From assembly GCF_024339125.1 (NCBI RefSeq), contig NZ_CP101417.1, positions 4,537,001 to 4,601,000 on the forward strand: a DNA stretch of 64,000 bases, read 5' to 3'. Each line of letters starts with the position of its first letter. The stretch's first letter is position 1. Source of the DNA: Xanthomonas hortorum (GTDB taxonomy: Bacteria; Pseudomonadota; Gammaproteobacteria; Xanthomonadales; Xanthomonadaceae). Positions 7,734 through 18,681 of the stretch are shown here, piece after piece. Below the pieces are notes generated by a model. It saw nothing but the letters and a program-made list of their open reading frames with translations, was not told the origin of the DNA and ran no database searches. The translations under genes and the position numbers were made by a program.

Positions 7734-9578
7734 TCAGATGGCCACAGACTTGAGCTTCTTGCGGCGGCCATAGATCAGAACCGCCAATGCACGCGAGACC
7801 GTGATCGCAGTGAACATCGAGGCAAAAATACCGATCATCATGGTCAACGCAAAACCGCGCAGCGGCCCGGTGCCGAAGGCATACAAAGCCACCGCCACGA
7901 TCAGGCCGGTGAGGTTGGCGTCCAGAATGGTGCCGCCGGCCTTTTCATAACCGGCCGCAATCGCCGATTTGGCCGGTACGCCCAGGCGCAACTCTTCGCG
8001 GATACGCTCGTTGATCAGCACGTTGGCGTCCACCGACAGGCCGACCGACAACGCCAGACCGGCAAACCCCGGCAGCGTCATGGTGGCGCCGAACAACGAC
8101 ATCACCGCCACCACGATCAGCAGGTTGAACAGCAGCGCCACCGAGGTGATCGCGCCGAACACGCGGTAATAGATGGTGAAGAACACCAGCGTGAACAGGA
8201 ACGAGTAGACCACGGCAGTGACGCCGCGCTCCACGTTCTCCGCACCCAGGCTCGGGCCGATCACGTATTCCTCGACGAAATCCATCGGTGCGGCCAACGA
8301 ACCGGACTTGAGCAGCTTGGCCAGGTTCTCGGCCTCCACCTTCTCAAGGCCGGTGGTCTGGAAGTTCTTGCCGAACACACCGGCGATGCGGGTCGGCGAC
8401 AAGGCTTCTTCCTTGACCCGCACGCTGCGCACTTCCTTGCCGTCCACCATGGTCACGGTGGGGATGCGCTCGATATACACCACCGACATCAGCTTGCCGA
8501 CGTTGGCGCTGGTGTAATCGAGCATGCGCTGGCCGGCCACGTTGTTGAGCGTCACTGCCACCGCGGGCATGCCGTTCTGGTCGGTGCTGACGCTGGCGCT
8601 GACCATCTGGTCACCGGTCACCAGCGCGCGCTTGTTGAGCAGCACCGGCGCGCCGCTGTCACGCACGCGGTAGACCTTGGCTTCCGGCGGGATGCTGCCG
8701 CTGCGCACGGCGTCTTCGGCATTGCCTTCGACCACGGCGCGGAATTCCAGCGAGGCGGTGGCGCCGATCAGGCGCTTGGCCTCGGCCGTGTCCTGCAGAC
8801 CGGGCAGTTCGACCACGATGCGGTCTTCGCCCTGGCGCTGGATGGTCGGCTCGGACACGCCCAGTGCATTGACGCGGTTACGCAAGGTGGTGAGGTTCTG
8901 CTCGATCGCGCCGCTGGCGATCTGCTTGAGTTCGGCCTCCGGCACCTTCACCGAGATGGTCTGGCCGCTGACGTCGTAGGTCAGCGTGGGCTGCGACTTG
9001 GCCAACGCGGTCCGCGCGGCATCGGCGCTGGCGCCCTCGCCCAACGAGACCTGGATGCTGTTGTCGCCACGACGCTCGACCGAGCGATAGGCAATGCGGC
9101 CATCGCGCAGCGTGGTGCGGATGTCCTCGGCAAAGCCCTCCAGACGCTTTTCCAGCGCGGCTTTCTGATCGACCTGCATGGCGAAGTGCACGCCGCCGAC
9201 CAGGTCCAGACCCAGCACCATCGGCCGGCCGCCCAGCTTGGCGAGCCAGTCCGGCACCGTGGATGCCAGGTTCAGCGCCACCGTGTAGTTCTCGCCCAGC
9301 TGCTGGCGCAACACGTCGTTGGCACGGGTCTGCGCCTGCAGGGTGGGCAGGCGCACCATCAGGCTGTCGCCTTCCCGGGTCACCGCCTTGGGCGTGATGC
9401 CGGCGCTCTTGAGGTCGGCGTCGATACGGCTGCGCAACGCGTCGTCCAGCTGCGCACCGCGGCTGGCGGTGATCTGCACGGACGGGTCTTTCTGGTAGAC
9501 GTTGGGCAGCGCATACAACGCGCTGACCGCCAGCACCACCAGGATCAGGAAATACTTCCAGCGAGGAAATTCGAGCAT
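7734..9578 (-). CDS. secD: Protein translocase subunit SecD
   Basis: A protein of 614 residues from the ATG at 9578 (MLEFPRWKYF), a start chosen because it puts the first membrane helix (about residues 8-25) at the N-terminus as in homologues. An ATG eight codons upstream is possible. The DLVGGVHF motif, the large periplasmic P1 region and the C-terminal GLALSVGLSVDANVLINERIRE segment identify SecD. It acts with SecF in protein export. Confidence 0.96.
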   Translation of the reverse strand: MLEFPRWKYFLILVVLAVSALYALPNVYQKDPSVQITASRGAQLDDALRSRIDADLKSAGITPKAVTREGDSLMVRLPTLQAQTRANDVLRQQLGENYTVALNLASTVPDWLAKLGGRPMVLGLDLVGGVHFAMQVDQKAALEKRLEGFAEDIRTTLRDGRIAYRSVERRGDNSIQVSLGEGASADAARTALAKSQPTLTYDVSGQTISVKVPEAELKQIASGAIEQNLTTLRNRVNALGVSEPTIQRQGEDRIVVELPGLQDTAEAKRLIGATASLEFRAVVEGNAEDAVRSGSIPPEAKVYRVRDSGAPVLLNKRALVTGDQMVSASVSTDQNGMPAVAVTLNNVAGQRMLDYTSANVGKLMSVVYIERIPTVTMVDGKEVRSVRVKEEALSPTRIAGVFGKNFQTTGLEKVEAENLAKLLKSGSLAAPMDFVEEYVIGPSLGAENVERGVTAVVYSFLFTLVFFTIYYRVFGAITSVALLFNLLIVVAVMSLFGATMTLPGFAGLALSVGLSVDANVLINERIREELRLGVPAKSAIAAGYEKAGGTILDANLTGLIVAVALYAFGTGPLRGFALTMMIGIFASMFTAITVSRALAVLIYGRRKKLKSVAI

Positions 9579-9908
9579 TGCGACAGTCCCGCGCGGCACC
9601 ATCCCGGCGCCGCGCCTAGCAGTGAGAACGACTTCAGGCGGCCGATACAGCGTCGCGAGCGGTCATCCGGTGGATACGGCAGTGCATGGAGCAAAAGCGC
9701 CCGGGGGCGTGGTCCGACTTCGTGCACCGACTACGCCCACCAGAAGGTGCGCGCAGCTGTGGTGTTGCAGGTGTTCACTTGCAGTGACGTCTTGGGCGGA
9801 CCCAAGCACGCATTGGCAGCGCAACGACAGCGGAGTGTACGAGCGGCCCCTGCCGTTTTCGAGCACCTGCCGGCAGCGCCGGACGGTGCCCGCTGCCGAT
9901 GACGCGAC
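9579..9908. other. 330-bp gap between yajC and secD
   Basis: No gene, strong hairpin or repeat was recognised. It presumably carries leader sequence for secD. Confidence 0.4.
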
Positions 9909-10262
9909 TTAGCTGGCGGACTTCAGCGTGCCCTTGGGCAGCACGTGGCCAACGGCGCTGCGCTGCACGCGGATGCGCACGTTGTCGGCCACTTCCACGG
10001 TGATGAAGTTCTCGCCGATATCGGTGATCACGCCAGCCACGCCGCCGGAGGTGATGACCTCATCGCCACGCGACAGCTTGTCCAGCAACGCCTTGTGTTC
10101 CTTCTGGCGCTTCATCTGCGGGCGGATCATCAGGAAGTACATGACCGCGATCAGGATGATCGGCAACGCGAAGGTGGACAGGCTTCCCATCGGGCCGGGG
10201 GCCGGCGCGCCACCAGTGGCCTGCGCCTGGGCGACGGGGATCAGGAAATCGAGCAGATTCAT
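9909..10262 (-). CDS. yajC: Preprotein translocase subunit YajC
   Basis: A small inner-membrane protein of 117 residues from ATG 10262 (MNLLDFLIP), supported by AGGA eight bases upstream; an ATG three codons earlier is the alternative. It has one membrane helix (about residues 27-48, ending MIRPQMKRQKEHK) and a cytoplasmic domain with LSRGDEVITSGGVAGVI. It is the ancillary partner of SecDF and is encoded with them as in most gammaproteobacteria. Confidence 0.95.
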   Translation of the reverse strand: MNLLDFLIPVAQAQATGGAPAPGPMGSLSTFALPIILIAVMYFLMIRPQMKRQKEHKALLDKLSRGDEVITSGGVAGVITDIGENFITVEVADNVRIRVQRSAVGHVLPKGTLKSAS

Positions 10263-10394
10263 TCTATGCATCCTAGGTTTGGTGCCAGCGCGCCCAGCGG
10301 CCCGCTCGCCATTCAGGTACCGCCGGAGCGGAACAGCCGGGAATTATGCCATGCAGGTCCCACGCCGTCCGCGCCAGGGCACGGACGGCAGGTC

Positions 10395-11643
<1,249 letters not shown>

Positions 11644-12737
11644 CTCCACAACAACATCGCATCGCCATAGGAGAAGAAGCGATAGCGCTGCGCGATGGCG
11701 TGTGCGTAGGCGGCGAAGATGCGGTCGCGGCCGGCGAAGGCCGAGACCATCATCAGCAGCGTGCTTTCGGGCAGGTGGAAATTGGTGACCATCGCATCGA
11801 CGCTGCGGATGCGGTAGCCGGGCAGGATGAAGATCTGGGTTTCGCCGGCGAACGGCTGCAATTCGCCGTCCGGGGCGTCGTCGGTCTTGCGCCAGGCGCT
11901 TTCCAGCGAGCGCACCACGGTGGTGCCCACCGCGATCACGCGGCCACCGCGCGCACGGGTGCGGCGCACCTGCTCGACCAGCGCGGCGCCCACATTGAGC
12001 CACTCGGTGTGCATCACATGCTTGTCCAGCGCATCCACGCGCACCGGCTGGAAGGTGCCGGCGCCCACGTGCAAGGTCACATGGCCGAACTCCACCCCGC
12101 GCTCACGCAGGCGCGCCAGCAGGGCTTCGTCGAAATGCAGGCCGGCAGTCGGCGCAGCGACCGCGCCCACTTCGCGCGCGAACACGGTCTGGTAGCGCTC
12201 GCGATCGTCCAGCCCCGGCTCGCGGCGGATGTACGGCGGCAGCGGCAGACGCCCGGCGTCGAGCAACCAATGCTCCAGCGGCGCGGGGATGTCGAAACGC
12301 AGCAGGTAGAACTCGCCCTCGCGGCCCAGCACCTCGGCCTGGCCACCGGCGTCCAGCGCGATCACGCTGCCGGCCTTGGGCGACTTGCTGGCACCGATCT
12401 GCGCCCGCGCCTGCTGCCCGCCGAGCAGCCGCTCGATCAGGATCTCCACCCGCCCGCCGCTCGCCTTCTGCCCGAACAACCGCGCCGGGATCACCCGGGT
12501 GTCGTTGAAGATCAGCAGGTCGCCCGGCTGCAGCAGCTCGGGCAGATCGCGCACCTGGCGGTCGACCAGCGCCTGCGGCGACGGCGGCACCACCAGCAAG
12601 CGGCTGGCAGCACGCTCGGCCAGCGGCGCCTGGGCGATCAGTTCGTCGGGTAGCGAATAATTGAAATCGGACTTCTTCAAAGGTTCGGCGGTGCAGCGAT
12701 TGGGGGCGCTAGTTTAGCGGGACATGCTGATGCACAT

Positions 12738-12866
12738 CCTTCTCCCATCGGGAGAAGGTGGCGCGCAGCGCCGGATGAGGGTACGGGCGAAGCACTATTG
12801 GAGTTTGAGCGCACGCGGGCTTCGCCCCGTACCCTCACCCCAACCCCTCTCCCGAGGGGAGAGGGG
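12738..12866. repeat. Xanthomonas-type composite intergenic repeat, copy A
   Basis: The left end has the hairpin CCTTCTCCCATCGGGAGAAGG followed by GCGCGCAGCGCC and GATGAGGGTACG. The right end has CGTACCCTCACCCCAACC followed by a CCCCTCTCCC/GGGAGAGGGG hairpin. The central roughly 40 bases differ from copy B at 22076. It lies between lrp and queA. Confidence 0.7.
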
Positions 12867-12947
12867 CTTTGCTCGCCGCCGATTCATTGCTCACTATCCA
12901 TCCCAGATCCCAATCCCGATTTTCTAATCCCAACTCCTGACTCCCCC

Positions 12948-13379
12948 TCACCGCTCAAACTTCGTCGACAAAATGATCGACGTGGTCGTGCGCTCCACGC
13001 CGTCAATGGCGCCGATGGCGTCGGTGAGCACGTCCATTTCGTTGACGCCGCCGACCACGCCCAGGGCGATCAGATCGTAGGCGCCGCTGACCGAGTGCAG
13101 CAGGCGCACCTCGGGAATGTCGCGCAGCGCCTTGACCACCGCGGGCATCTTCTTGGGCAGCACTGTGATCAGGATATGCGCGCGGATGCGACCGTGTTCG
13201 TAGGCGTCGTGGGTGCGCACGGTATAGCCGCTGATCACGCCGTCGCGTTCGAGTTTTTCGATACGGCTTTGCACGGTGGTGCGCGACAGCCCGAGCCGGC
13301 GCGCGATCTGCGCGGTGGAGGCGCGCGCATCCTCGCGCAACAGCGACAGCAGGCGTTCGTCGGAAGGAGTGATTTTCAC
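12948..13379 (-). CDS. Lrp/AsnC-family transcriptional regulator
   Basis: A protein of 143 residues from a GTG start. The N-terminal helix-turn-helix (ARASTAQIARRLGLSRTTVQSRIEKLERDG) is followed by a RAM/AsnC ligand-binding domain with SGAYDLIALG. It is divergent from a class III aminotransferase and shares a 121-bp intergenic region with it that contains a perfect palindrome. It probably controls that gene in response to an amino acid, a common arrangement; the ligand is unknown. Confidence 0.9.
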   Translation of the reverse strand: MKITPSDERLLSLLREDARASTAQIARRLGLSRTTVQSRIEKLERDGVISGYTVRTHDAYEHGRIRAHILITVLPKKMPAVVKALRDIPEVRLLHSVSGAYDLIALGVVGGVNEMDVLTDAIGAIDGVERTTTSIILSTKFER

Positions 13380-13393
13380 TTTTGCCCAAATGG

Positions 13394-13410
13394 TTCGTCG
13401 ATTCGACGAA
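13394..13410. promoter_or_regulatory. Putative Lrp-family operator palindrome
   Basis: TTCGTCGATTCGACGAA is a perfect palindrome with 8-base arms around one central base. It lies 15 bp upstream of the regulator's start and 91 bp from the aminotransferase start. The size and form fit Lrp/AsnC sites. Autoregulation and control of the aminotransferase are inferred. Confidence 0.55.
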
Positions 13411-13500
13411 AATACCTGACTTCCTGCCCGGATTCACGCTGCCAAACGCCGATCTTCTGCCGATAATAGAAAGGGAACGCCACCTTGTAGGAGATGCGCC

Positions 13501-14997
13501 ATGTCCGTCCTTGCCCCGCTCGCCCCGCTGCGTGCCCATGCCGGCCGCCGCCTGACCGATGGCCTGGACGATGCCAGCATCGTGCGCCTGGCCAGCACCC
13601 ACGACGATCTCGCCCATGCCATCGATGCGGCCGCCGCCGAATACGCGCTGGTGCGCGCCGAGGCCGCCGACCTGCTGGATCTGGACGAAGACGCACAGAT
13701 CGGCGCAGTGCAGGAAGGCTTCATCAACTTCTATGCCGACGATGCGGTGACCCCATACGTGGCGCTGGCCGCGCGCGGCCCGTGGGTGGTGACGCTAAAG
13801 GGCGCGGTGCTGTACGACGCCGGTGGTTACGGCATGCTCGGCTTCGGCCACACCCCCGCGCCGGTGCTCGAGGCGATGGCGCGCCCGCAGGTGATGGCCA
13901 ACGTGATGACGCCCAGCCTGGCGCAGCGCCGGCTCGACCGCGCATTGCGCGTGGAGATCGGGCATACCCGTGGCGGCTGTCCGTTTGCGCGCTTCATGTG
14001 TCTCAACTCCGGTTCCGAAGCGGTCGGCCTGGCCGCGCGCATCGTCGACACCAACGCCAAGCTGCATACCGACCCGGGCGCGCGGCATGCCGGTGCCACC
14101 ATCAAGCGCGTGGTGGTCAAGGGCAGCTTCCATGGCCGCACCGACCGCCCCGGCCTGTATTCCGATTCCAGCCGCAAGACCTACACCAAGTACCTGGCCA
14201 GTTACCGCGACGAAGACTCGGTGATCGCGATCGCGCCGTACGACGTGGCGGCGCTGCAGCGCGCCTTTGACGAGGCTGCGCGCAATCACTGGTTCATCGA
14301 GGCGGTGTTCCTGGAGCCGGTGATGGGCGAAGGCGACCCGGGGCGCGCATTGCCGGCCGCGTTCTATGCCGCGGCGCGCGAGCTGACCCGCCTACACGGC
14401 AGCCTGCTGCTGGTGGATTCGATCCAGGCCGGCCTGCGTGCGCACGGCGTGCTGTCGGTGGTGGATTACCCCGGCTTCGAGCAGCTCGACCCGCCTGATC
14501 TGGAAACCTACTCCAAGGCACTCAATGCCGCGCAATACCCGCTGTCGGTGCTGGCCGTGACCGAACACGCCGCGCAGGTGTATCGCAAGGGCACCTACGG
14601 CAACACCATGACCACCAATCCGCGCGCGCTCGATGTGGCCTGCGCCACGCTGGCGTTGTTCACTCCGCAGGTGCGCGCCAACATCCGCAGCCGCGGTGCG
14701 CAGGCGATCGCCAAGCTGGAGGTGCTGCAGTCCGAGTTGGGCGGCTTGATCACCAAGGTACAGGGCACCGGCTTGCTGTTTTCCTGCGAGTTGGCACCGC
14801 AGTTCAAGTGTTACGGCGCCGGGTCCACCGAGGAATGGCTGCGCCACCGCGGTGTCAACGTGATCCACGGCGGCGAGAATTCGTTGCGCTTCACGCCGCA
14901 CTTCGCCATGGACGAAGACGAGCTCGATCTATTGGTCGGCTTGATCGCGCGTGCGCTCAAGGAAGGCCCCCGCCAGGTGCAGGCCGAGGCCGCCTGA
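13501..14997 (+). CDS. Class III PLP-dependent aminotransferase
   Basis: A protein of 498 residues. The PLP fold is visible in NSGSEAVGLAARI, the SFHGRTDRPGLYS cofactor region, the LLLVDSIQAGLR aspartate segment and TYSKALNAAQYPLSV with the likely Schiff-base lysine. The C-terminal LRFTPHFAMDEDELD is typical of the class. The substrate is not obvious; an omega-amino acid or lysine-type substrate is possible. AGGAG lies seven bases upstream of the start. It is divergent from the Lrp-type regulator. Confidence 0.85.
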   Translation: MSVLAPLAPLRAHAGRRLTDGLDDASIVRLASTHDDLAHAIDAAAAEYALVRAEAADLLDLDEDAQIGAVQEGFINFYADDAVTPYVALAARGPWVVTLKGAVLYDAGGYGMLGFGHTPAPVLEAMARPQVMANVMTPSLAQRRLDRALRVEIGHTRGGCPFARFMCLNSGSEAVGLAARIVDTNAKLHTDPGARHAGATIKRVVVKGSFHGRTDRPGLYSDSSRKTYTKYLASYRDEDSVIAIAPYDVAALQRAFDEAARNHWFIEAVFLEPVMGEGDPGRALPAAFYAAARELTRLHGSLLLVDSIQAGLRAHGVLSVVDYPGFEQLDPPDLETYSKALNAAQYPLSVLAVTEHAAQVYRKGTYGNTMTTNPRALDVACATLALFTPQVRANIRSRGAQAIAKLEVLQSELGGLITKVQGTGLLFSCELAPQFKCYGAGSTEEWLRHRGVNVIHGGENSLRFTPHFAMDEDELDLLVGLIARALKEGPRQVQAEAA

Positions 14998-15173
14998 GGC
15001 TGCACATTTCTACAACGCCTGAAACGCGGAAGTCCTGTGGGCTGCCGCGCTGATGGCGCGACATTTATGACATAGCAAGCACGATGCGAAGGGCGCTGGC
15101 GTAAGCGTCCTTCACCAGCGTGAACCGCACAAAACGCCGCGATGGGTACTGCAGCCGGAATCACTGCCGTGCC

Positions 15174-15206
15174 GCCATGCAGATCCGTTCAACAGATCTG
15201 CATGGC
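15174..15206. terminator. Hairpin between convergent genes
   Basis: GCCATGCAGATC and its exact complement form a 12-bp stem with a 9-base loop, extendable outwards by CTGCCG/CGGCAG. There is no T-run. It lies between the convergent aminotransferase and glycosyltransferase genes, so a bidirectional stop or an RNA 3' end is plausible. Confidence 0.45.
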
Positions 15207-15218
15207 GACCGGCAGCAA

Positions 15219-15926
15219 TCAGATCGGCACCGCGCTCAACTTGCGACGCAGGTAATTGGTCACCGCGCGGCGCGTCGACTTGCCGCGCCACGATGCCCAG
15301 CACAGATGCGAGCCGACCGCGATCTTGCCGCCGCGGTGGCCGAGCCCGAACCAGGTGCGATCCGGATGGAATGCATCGCGCGGCGGGAACACGATGCCGG
15401 AGAACTGCTCGCCATACGCGTTGTAGAAGCGCGTCAGCCCACGCGGGCCGGAGATCATCGGAATCTGCCGGTGATCTTCCAGCGTCTCCGGCGCATGCAC
15501 ATTGAAAATGTGCTCGATAAAGGCGCGCCACAAAGGATGCCCTGCCTGGGAACCGAATACGGCATTGCCGATCTTGAACTGATCGTTGCCTAGCGCGCCA
15601 TCCTCGATCGGCAGCACGCATTGCTGTACCAACAGGTCGGCGCCCAGCGGCTGCAGCAGCTTGTAGTCGGTGTCGAAATAAAAGCCGCCGTGCGCGTGCA
15701 TATAGGCGCAGCGGGCGATGTCGGCCTTCATCACGCCGAAGCGGATCGCCTCGTAGCGCTCGGCGAATTCCGGGAACGCGCGACGCATCAGTTCCGAATT
15801 GTCCGCGTCATCCCAGACGTAACAGACCCAGTCCGGCAAGAGCCGCTGCAGACGGGCCTGGATCCTGCGTTCTTCCCACTGCAATTGCTTGGTCGGCGCG
15901 GTCAGATGAAACACATGGGGAATCAT
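15219..15926 (-). CDS. DXD-motif glycosyltransferase (Gly_transf_sug type)
   Basis: A protein of 235 residues from ATG 15926 (MIPHVFHLT). The N-terminal IPHVFHL strand, the FGVMKADIARCAYMHAHGGFYFDTDY segment with the DXD metal/nucleotide-sugar motif and GNAVFGSQAGHPLW are characteristic of family-32-like transferases related to Och1 and capsular polysaccharide enzymes. No signal peptide is visible. The acceptor is unknown. The start was chosen for homology to the strand; upstream codons are poor. Confidence 0.75.
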   Translation of the reverse strand: MIPHVFHLTAPTKQLQWEERRIQARLQRLLPDWVCYVWDDADNSELMRRAFPEFAERYEAIRFGVMKADIARCAYMHAHGGFYFDTDYKLLQPLGADLLVQQCVLPIEDGALGNDQFKIGNAVFGSQAGHPLWRAFIEHIFNVHAPETLEDHRQIPMISGPRGLTRFYNAYGEQFSGIVFPPRDAFHPDRTWFGLGHRGGKIAVGSHLCWASWRGKSTRRAVTNYLRRKLSAVPI

Positions 15927-16168
15927 GGTGGTTTCTCGGGGGCTGGGGGCACCAACACCTCCATCCACGCCGACCTGACACCCGGCTACCCGGATGGAGA
16001 TCCGGCTAACCACACCCTATGCCCATTTTTTGTGTGATGTAACTCACACTTTTCAATTGGCATACGAGGTAACCATTGAAAAAATCAATGCATCAGCGAA
16101 GTTTCCTCACATCTTCCTAACGCGGTACGCCGACCCACCCCAATTCTTTCAATTTCGTCACAGCGCCC
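15927..16168. other. Intergenic region with AT-rich stretch
   Basis: About 240 bp between two minus-strand genes. The segment near 16020-16160 is clearly richer in A and T than its neighbours and is the likely promoter zone for the glycosyltransferase. No specific site is assigned. Confidence 0.35.
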
Positions 16169-17548
16169 TCATTCCCAGCAGCGATCCGCCCGTCCCTTGA
16201 GCGTTGCACTGCGTGGGCAATCGCGTGGGGCGATGCGCCCTGCTTCGTGTTCGATCAACCGCTTGGCCCCGCTCGTATCGCGCTTGAGCTCGAAGGCATC
16301 GTAGAGACGTCCGGTGGCGGTGCGCGACTCGTAGCGCAACTTCTGGTTGTCGATGCGAAGCACCTGATACAGCTGGGTGTCTTCGCCGACCGGGCGCATG
16401 GTCTTGCGGGCCATGTCCGAGAGCCGGTACTGCTTGGGCCCGGCCACCGACACCACGAACACCGGCGTCGCCTGCCCGGCCTCATCGCCACGCCGGCCGT
16501 AGGTGTGGTCGTGGCCCTGCAGCACCAGATCGACCTTGTGACGACGGATCACCGGCAGCACCTGCTCGACCAGCTTTTCGTTCTCGCGATCGGCGCGCGG
16601 CGAGAAGAACGGTTGGTGGATCAGCACGATCGACCACGGATGCGGATTATCGGCCAATACGGTGTCCAGCCACTGCGCCTGCGCCGGGCCGGTGCCCAGA
16701 TCCAGCACGGAGGTACCGTCGAGCACGGCGATGCGTACGCCCTGGTAGTCGAACCAATAGCTGGTGCGCGCGGTGGCCGACGGCCCGTTGCGCGGCAAGG
16801 CGAAGGTCACCGGCCAATGGCTGCCGAGCCTGCGCGTCGCCTGCGGGGTGTCTTCGCCCTCTTCGTGATACTCGTGATTGCCCGGCGCCGGCGCCACTGC
16901 GGTGCCTTCCAGCAACCAACGTCCGGCTTCGAACCATTCGGCCCACTCGTTGTCGTCCTGGCCGTCCTTGCCGCTGACCAGATCGCCGGCGAACAGTGCC
17001 AGCCGCGCGTCCGGTGCGCTGCGCCAGGCCTGGCGGATCACCCGCGAGACCAGGCTGAGATTCTTGTTCTGGGTATCGCCGAAATACAGCAGCGTCAGCG
17101 GGGTGGCGGCCGTGGCGGCGGTGCGGAAGTGATTCCATGCGCCCCAGGTGCTGTTGCCCTGTACGCGGTAGGCGTACAGCGTGTCCGGCTTCAACTCATC
17201 GACATCCGCGCGGTGGTGATGCGAACTGCCGTTTTCGCTGCTCAGCGTGGCGGTGCTGGCGCGAATGCGGCGCGGCGTCCCCACGTCGGGCGAGTCGCCG
17301 GCGACGACCAGTTCCAGCCACGGCTGGTTGACGCTGGCATCGGTACGCCAGGCCACCGCGAAACCGGTGGCCGCATCCTGCGCGGGCGTGGCGACGATGC
17401 GGTCCGGAAAGCCGTCGGCGACATAGTGGGTGGAGCCCGCCGGCACCTGCGTATTCGGTTCGGCAGCCCGCTCGGCGGCGAACGATTGAGCGCTGCTCAT
17501 CACGATGAGCGAGAGCAGCGCGTATACCCGCGCACGCCCAGCGCTCAT
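16169..17548 (-). CDS. Exported purple-acid-phosphatase-like metallophosphoesterase
   Basis: A protein of 459 residues with an N-terminal signal peptide ending near SFAAE. A fibronectin-III-like domain (about residues 45-140) precedes a calcineurin-type phosphoesterase with the metal ligands in YFGDTQ, AGDLVSG, PGNHEY, LIHQPFF and LQGHDHTYGR. It should hydrolyse phosphomonoesters outside the cytoplasm. Its ATG overlaps the phytase stop (ATGA), making it the third gene of a coupled phosphate-scavenging operon. Confidence 0.88.
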   Translation of the reverse strand: MSAGRARVYALLSLIVMSSAQSFAAERAAEPNTQVPAGSTHYVADGFPDRIVATPAQDAATGFAVAWRTDASVNQPWLELVVAGDSPDVGTPRRIRASTATLSSENGSSHHHRADVDELKPDTLYAYRVQGNSTWGAWNHFRTAATAATPLTLLYFGDTQNKNLSLVSRVIRQAWRSAPDARLALFAGDLVSGKDGQDDNEWAEWFEAGRWLLEGTAVAPAPGNHEYHEEGEDTPQATRRLGSHWPVTFALPRNGPSATARTSYWFDYQGVRIAVLDGTSVLDLGTGPAQAQWLDTVLADNPHPWSIVLIHQPFFSPRADRENEKLVEQVLPVIRRHKVDLVLQGHDHTYGRRGDEAGQATPVFVVSVAGPKQYRLSDMARKTMRPVGEDTQLYQVLRIDNQKLRYESRTATGRLYDAFELKRDTSGAKRLIEHEAGRIAPRDCPRSATLKGRADRCWE

Positions 17549-18681
17549 GGCGCGCACTCTTTCAAACGCAGCGTGCGTGCGATATCGCGCCAATCGAATG
17601 CGGCCACCGCCTGGTCGTCATGCAATGCGTAGAACACGCCACCGGGGAAGCGCGCATCGCCGCGTTGATCCAGCCACACGCCGTCGGTATTGGCGGTCAC
17701 CCGGCCGGCGAATGCGCCCACATGCGCCAGGCTCTGGCGATCGAACACCTGGAACACGCTGCGGTCCTTGAACTGATCGGTGGCGATCCAGTAACCACTG
17801 CCATCGCTGCACGCCAGCAATGTCATGCCCTCGGCCTGCGCCTTGAACAGGCCGCTGCCGACATTGCGCCCGCGATAACGCCCGTCCATGCCGTACTCGC
17901 GTAGCTGCGTGCCCACGGCCACGTCTTCTTCGGCAATCATCAAGCGCGCATTGGCTTCATCGCCGAACACCGATTCGGCAATCCGCACCGCACCCGCTTC
18001 GGTGGTATCGCCGAAGCTCTGCGTCAACCGCGCCTGCCAGCCCTGCCCCGCGTTGTTCAGTTGATAACGCCGGAAGCGCTGACCGAGTTCGGCCACCGGC
18101 GGCGGCTGATCCTTGTTGGCCGGCGACATGTAGTTGTCGCTGACCACCACCTCGTAGCCGCCGTCGTGCTTGCGCACCCACAGGCCGTAAGGTTCGCGCA
18201 GTTCGTCCTGGCCGAAGGCGGTCAACGGCTTGAAGTCCGGCAGCGAGAACACCTGCACGCGGCGGTTGTCGCGCTCGACCACAAACAGCAGATCGTCGAC
18301 CACCGAGATCCCGTTCGGGCGATCCAGCTTGCCCAGGGCCTTGCCCTTGCCGCCGACCACGCGCAGGCGCTTGCCGCTGTCGCCATCGAATACCACCAAC
18401 GCATGCGTGGCCTTGGCAGTGGCGATCAGCCAGCGGCTGCCATCCGGCGCACTCCAGCTGGCAGGTGAGTCCAGATTGTCGGACGGCGTGGAAGTGGTGA
18501 TGAAGGCTTCCGGCACCACTTCGTGTGCCACCCTGGCCTCGCTGAGCAAGGGGTCCTTGAGCAGCGCCTCGTCGGCTTCGCGATCGACCGGCGCGCTGGC
18601 GCAAGCCGTCAGCGCCAGTGCGGTGGCAAGCAGTGTGGTGTGGAATAACGTGGTGTGGAGCCGCGTGCGCGTTGCGATCAC
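17545..18681 (-). CDS. Beta-propeller (3-)phytase-like lipoprotein
   Basis: A protein of 378 residues from a GTG start, with a lipobox (LTAC, cysteine near residue 27), so membrane-anchored. The RWLIATAKATHALVVFD, LDRPNGISVVD, VVERDNRRVQVFSLPD, EPYGLWV and AEGMTLLACSDGSGYWIATDQ segments correspond to blades of bacterial beta-propeller phytases, which remove phosphates from inositol hexaphosphate. It overlaps the receptor stop by GTGA at its start and the phosphatase ATG at its end. Confidence 0.85.
   Translation of the reverse strand: MIATRTRLHTTLFHTTLLATALALTACASAPVDREADEALLKDPLLSEARVAHEVVPEAFITTSTPSDNLDSPASWSAPDGSRWLIATAKATHALVVFDGDSGKRLRVVGGKGKALGKLDRPNGISVVDDLLFVVERDNRRVQVFSLPDFKPLTAFGQDELREPYGLWVRKHDGGYEVVVSDNYMSPANKDQPPPVAELGQRFRRYQLNNAGQGWQARLTQSFGDTTEAGAVRIAESVFGDEANARLMIAEEDVAVGTQLREYGMDGRYRGRNVGSGLFKAQAEGMTLLACSDGSGYWIATDQFKDRSVFQVFDRQSLAHVGAFAGRVTANTDGVWLDQRGDARFPGGVFYALHDDQAVAAFDWRDIARTLRLKECAP

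Noticed and set aside
6795-9902. Plus-strand open frame of 1035 codons opposite secF and secD
   Set aside because: It mirrors the two sec genes in a high-GC frame, is rich in His/Arg/Gln and has no domain; the minus-strand SecD and SecF motifs are unambiguous.
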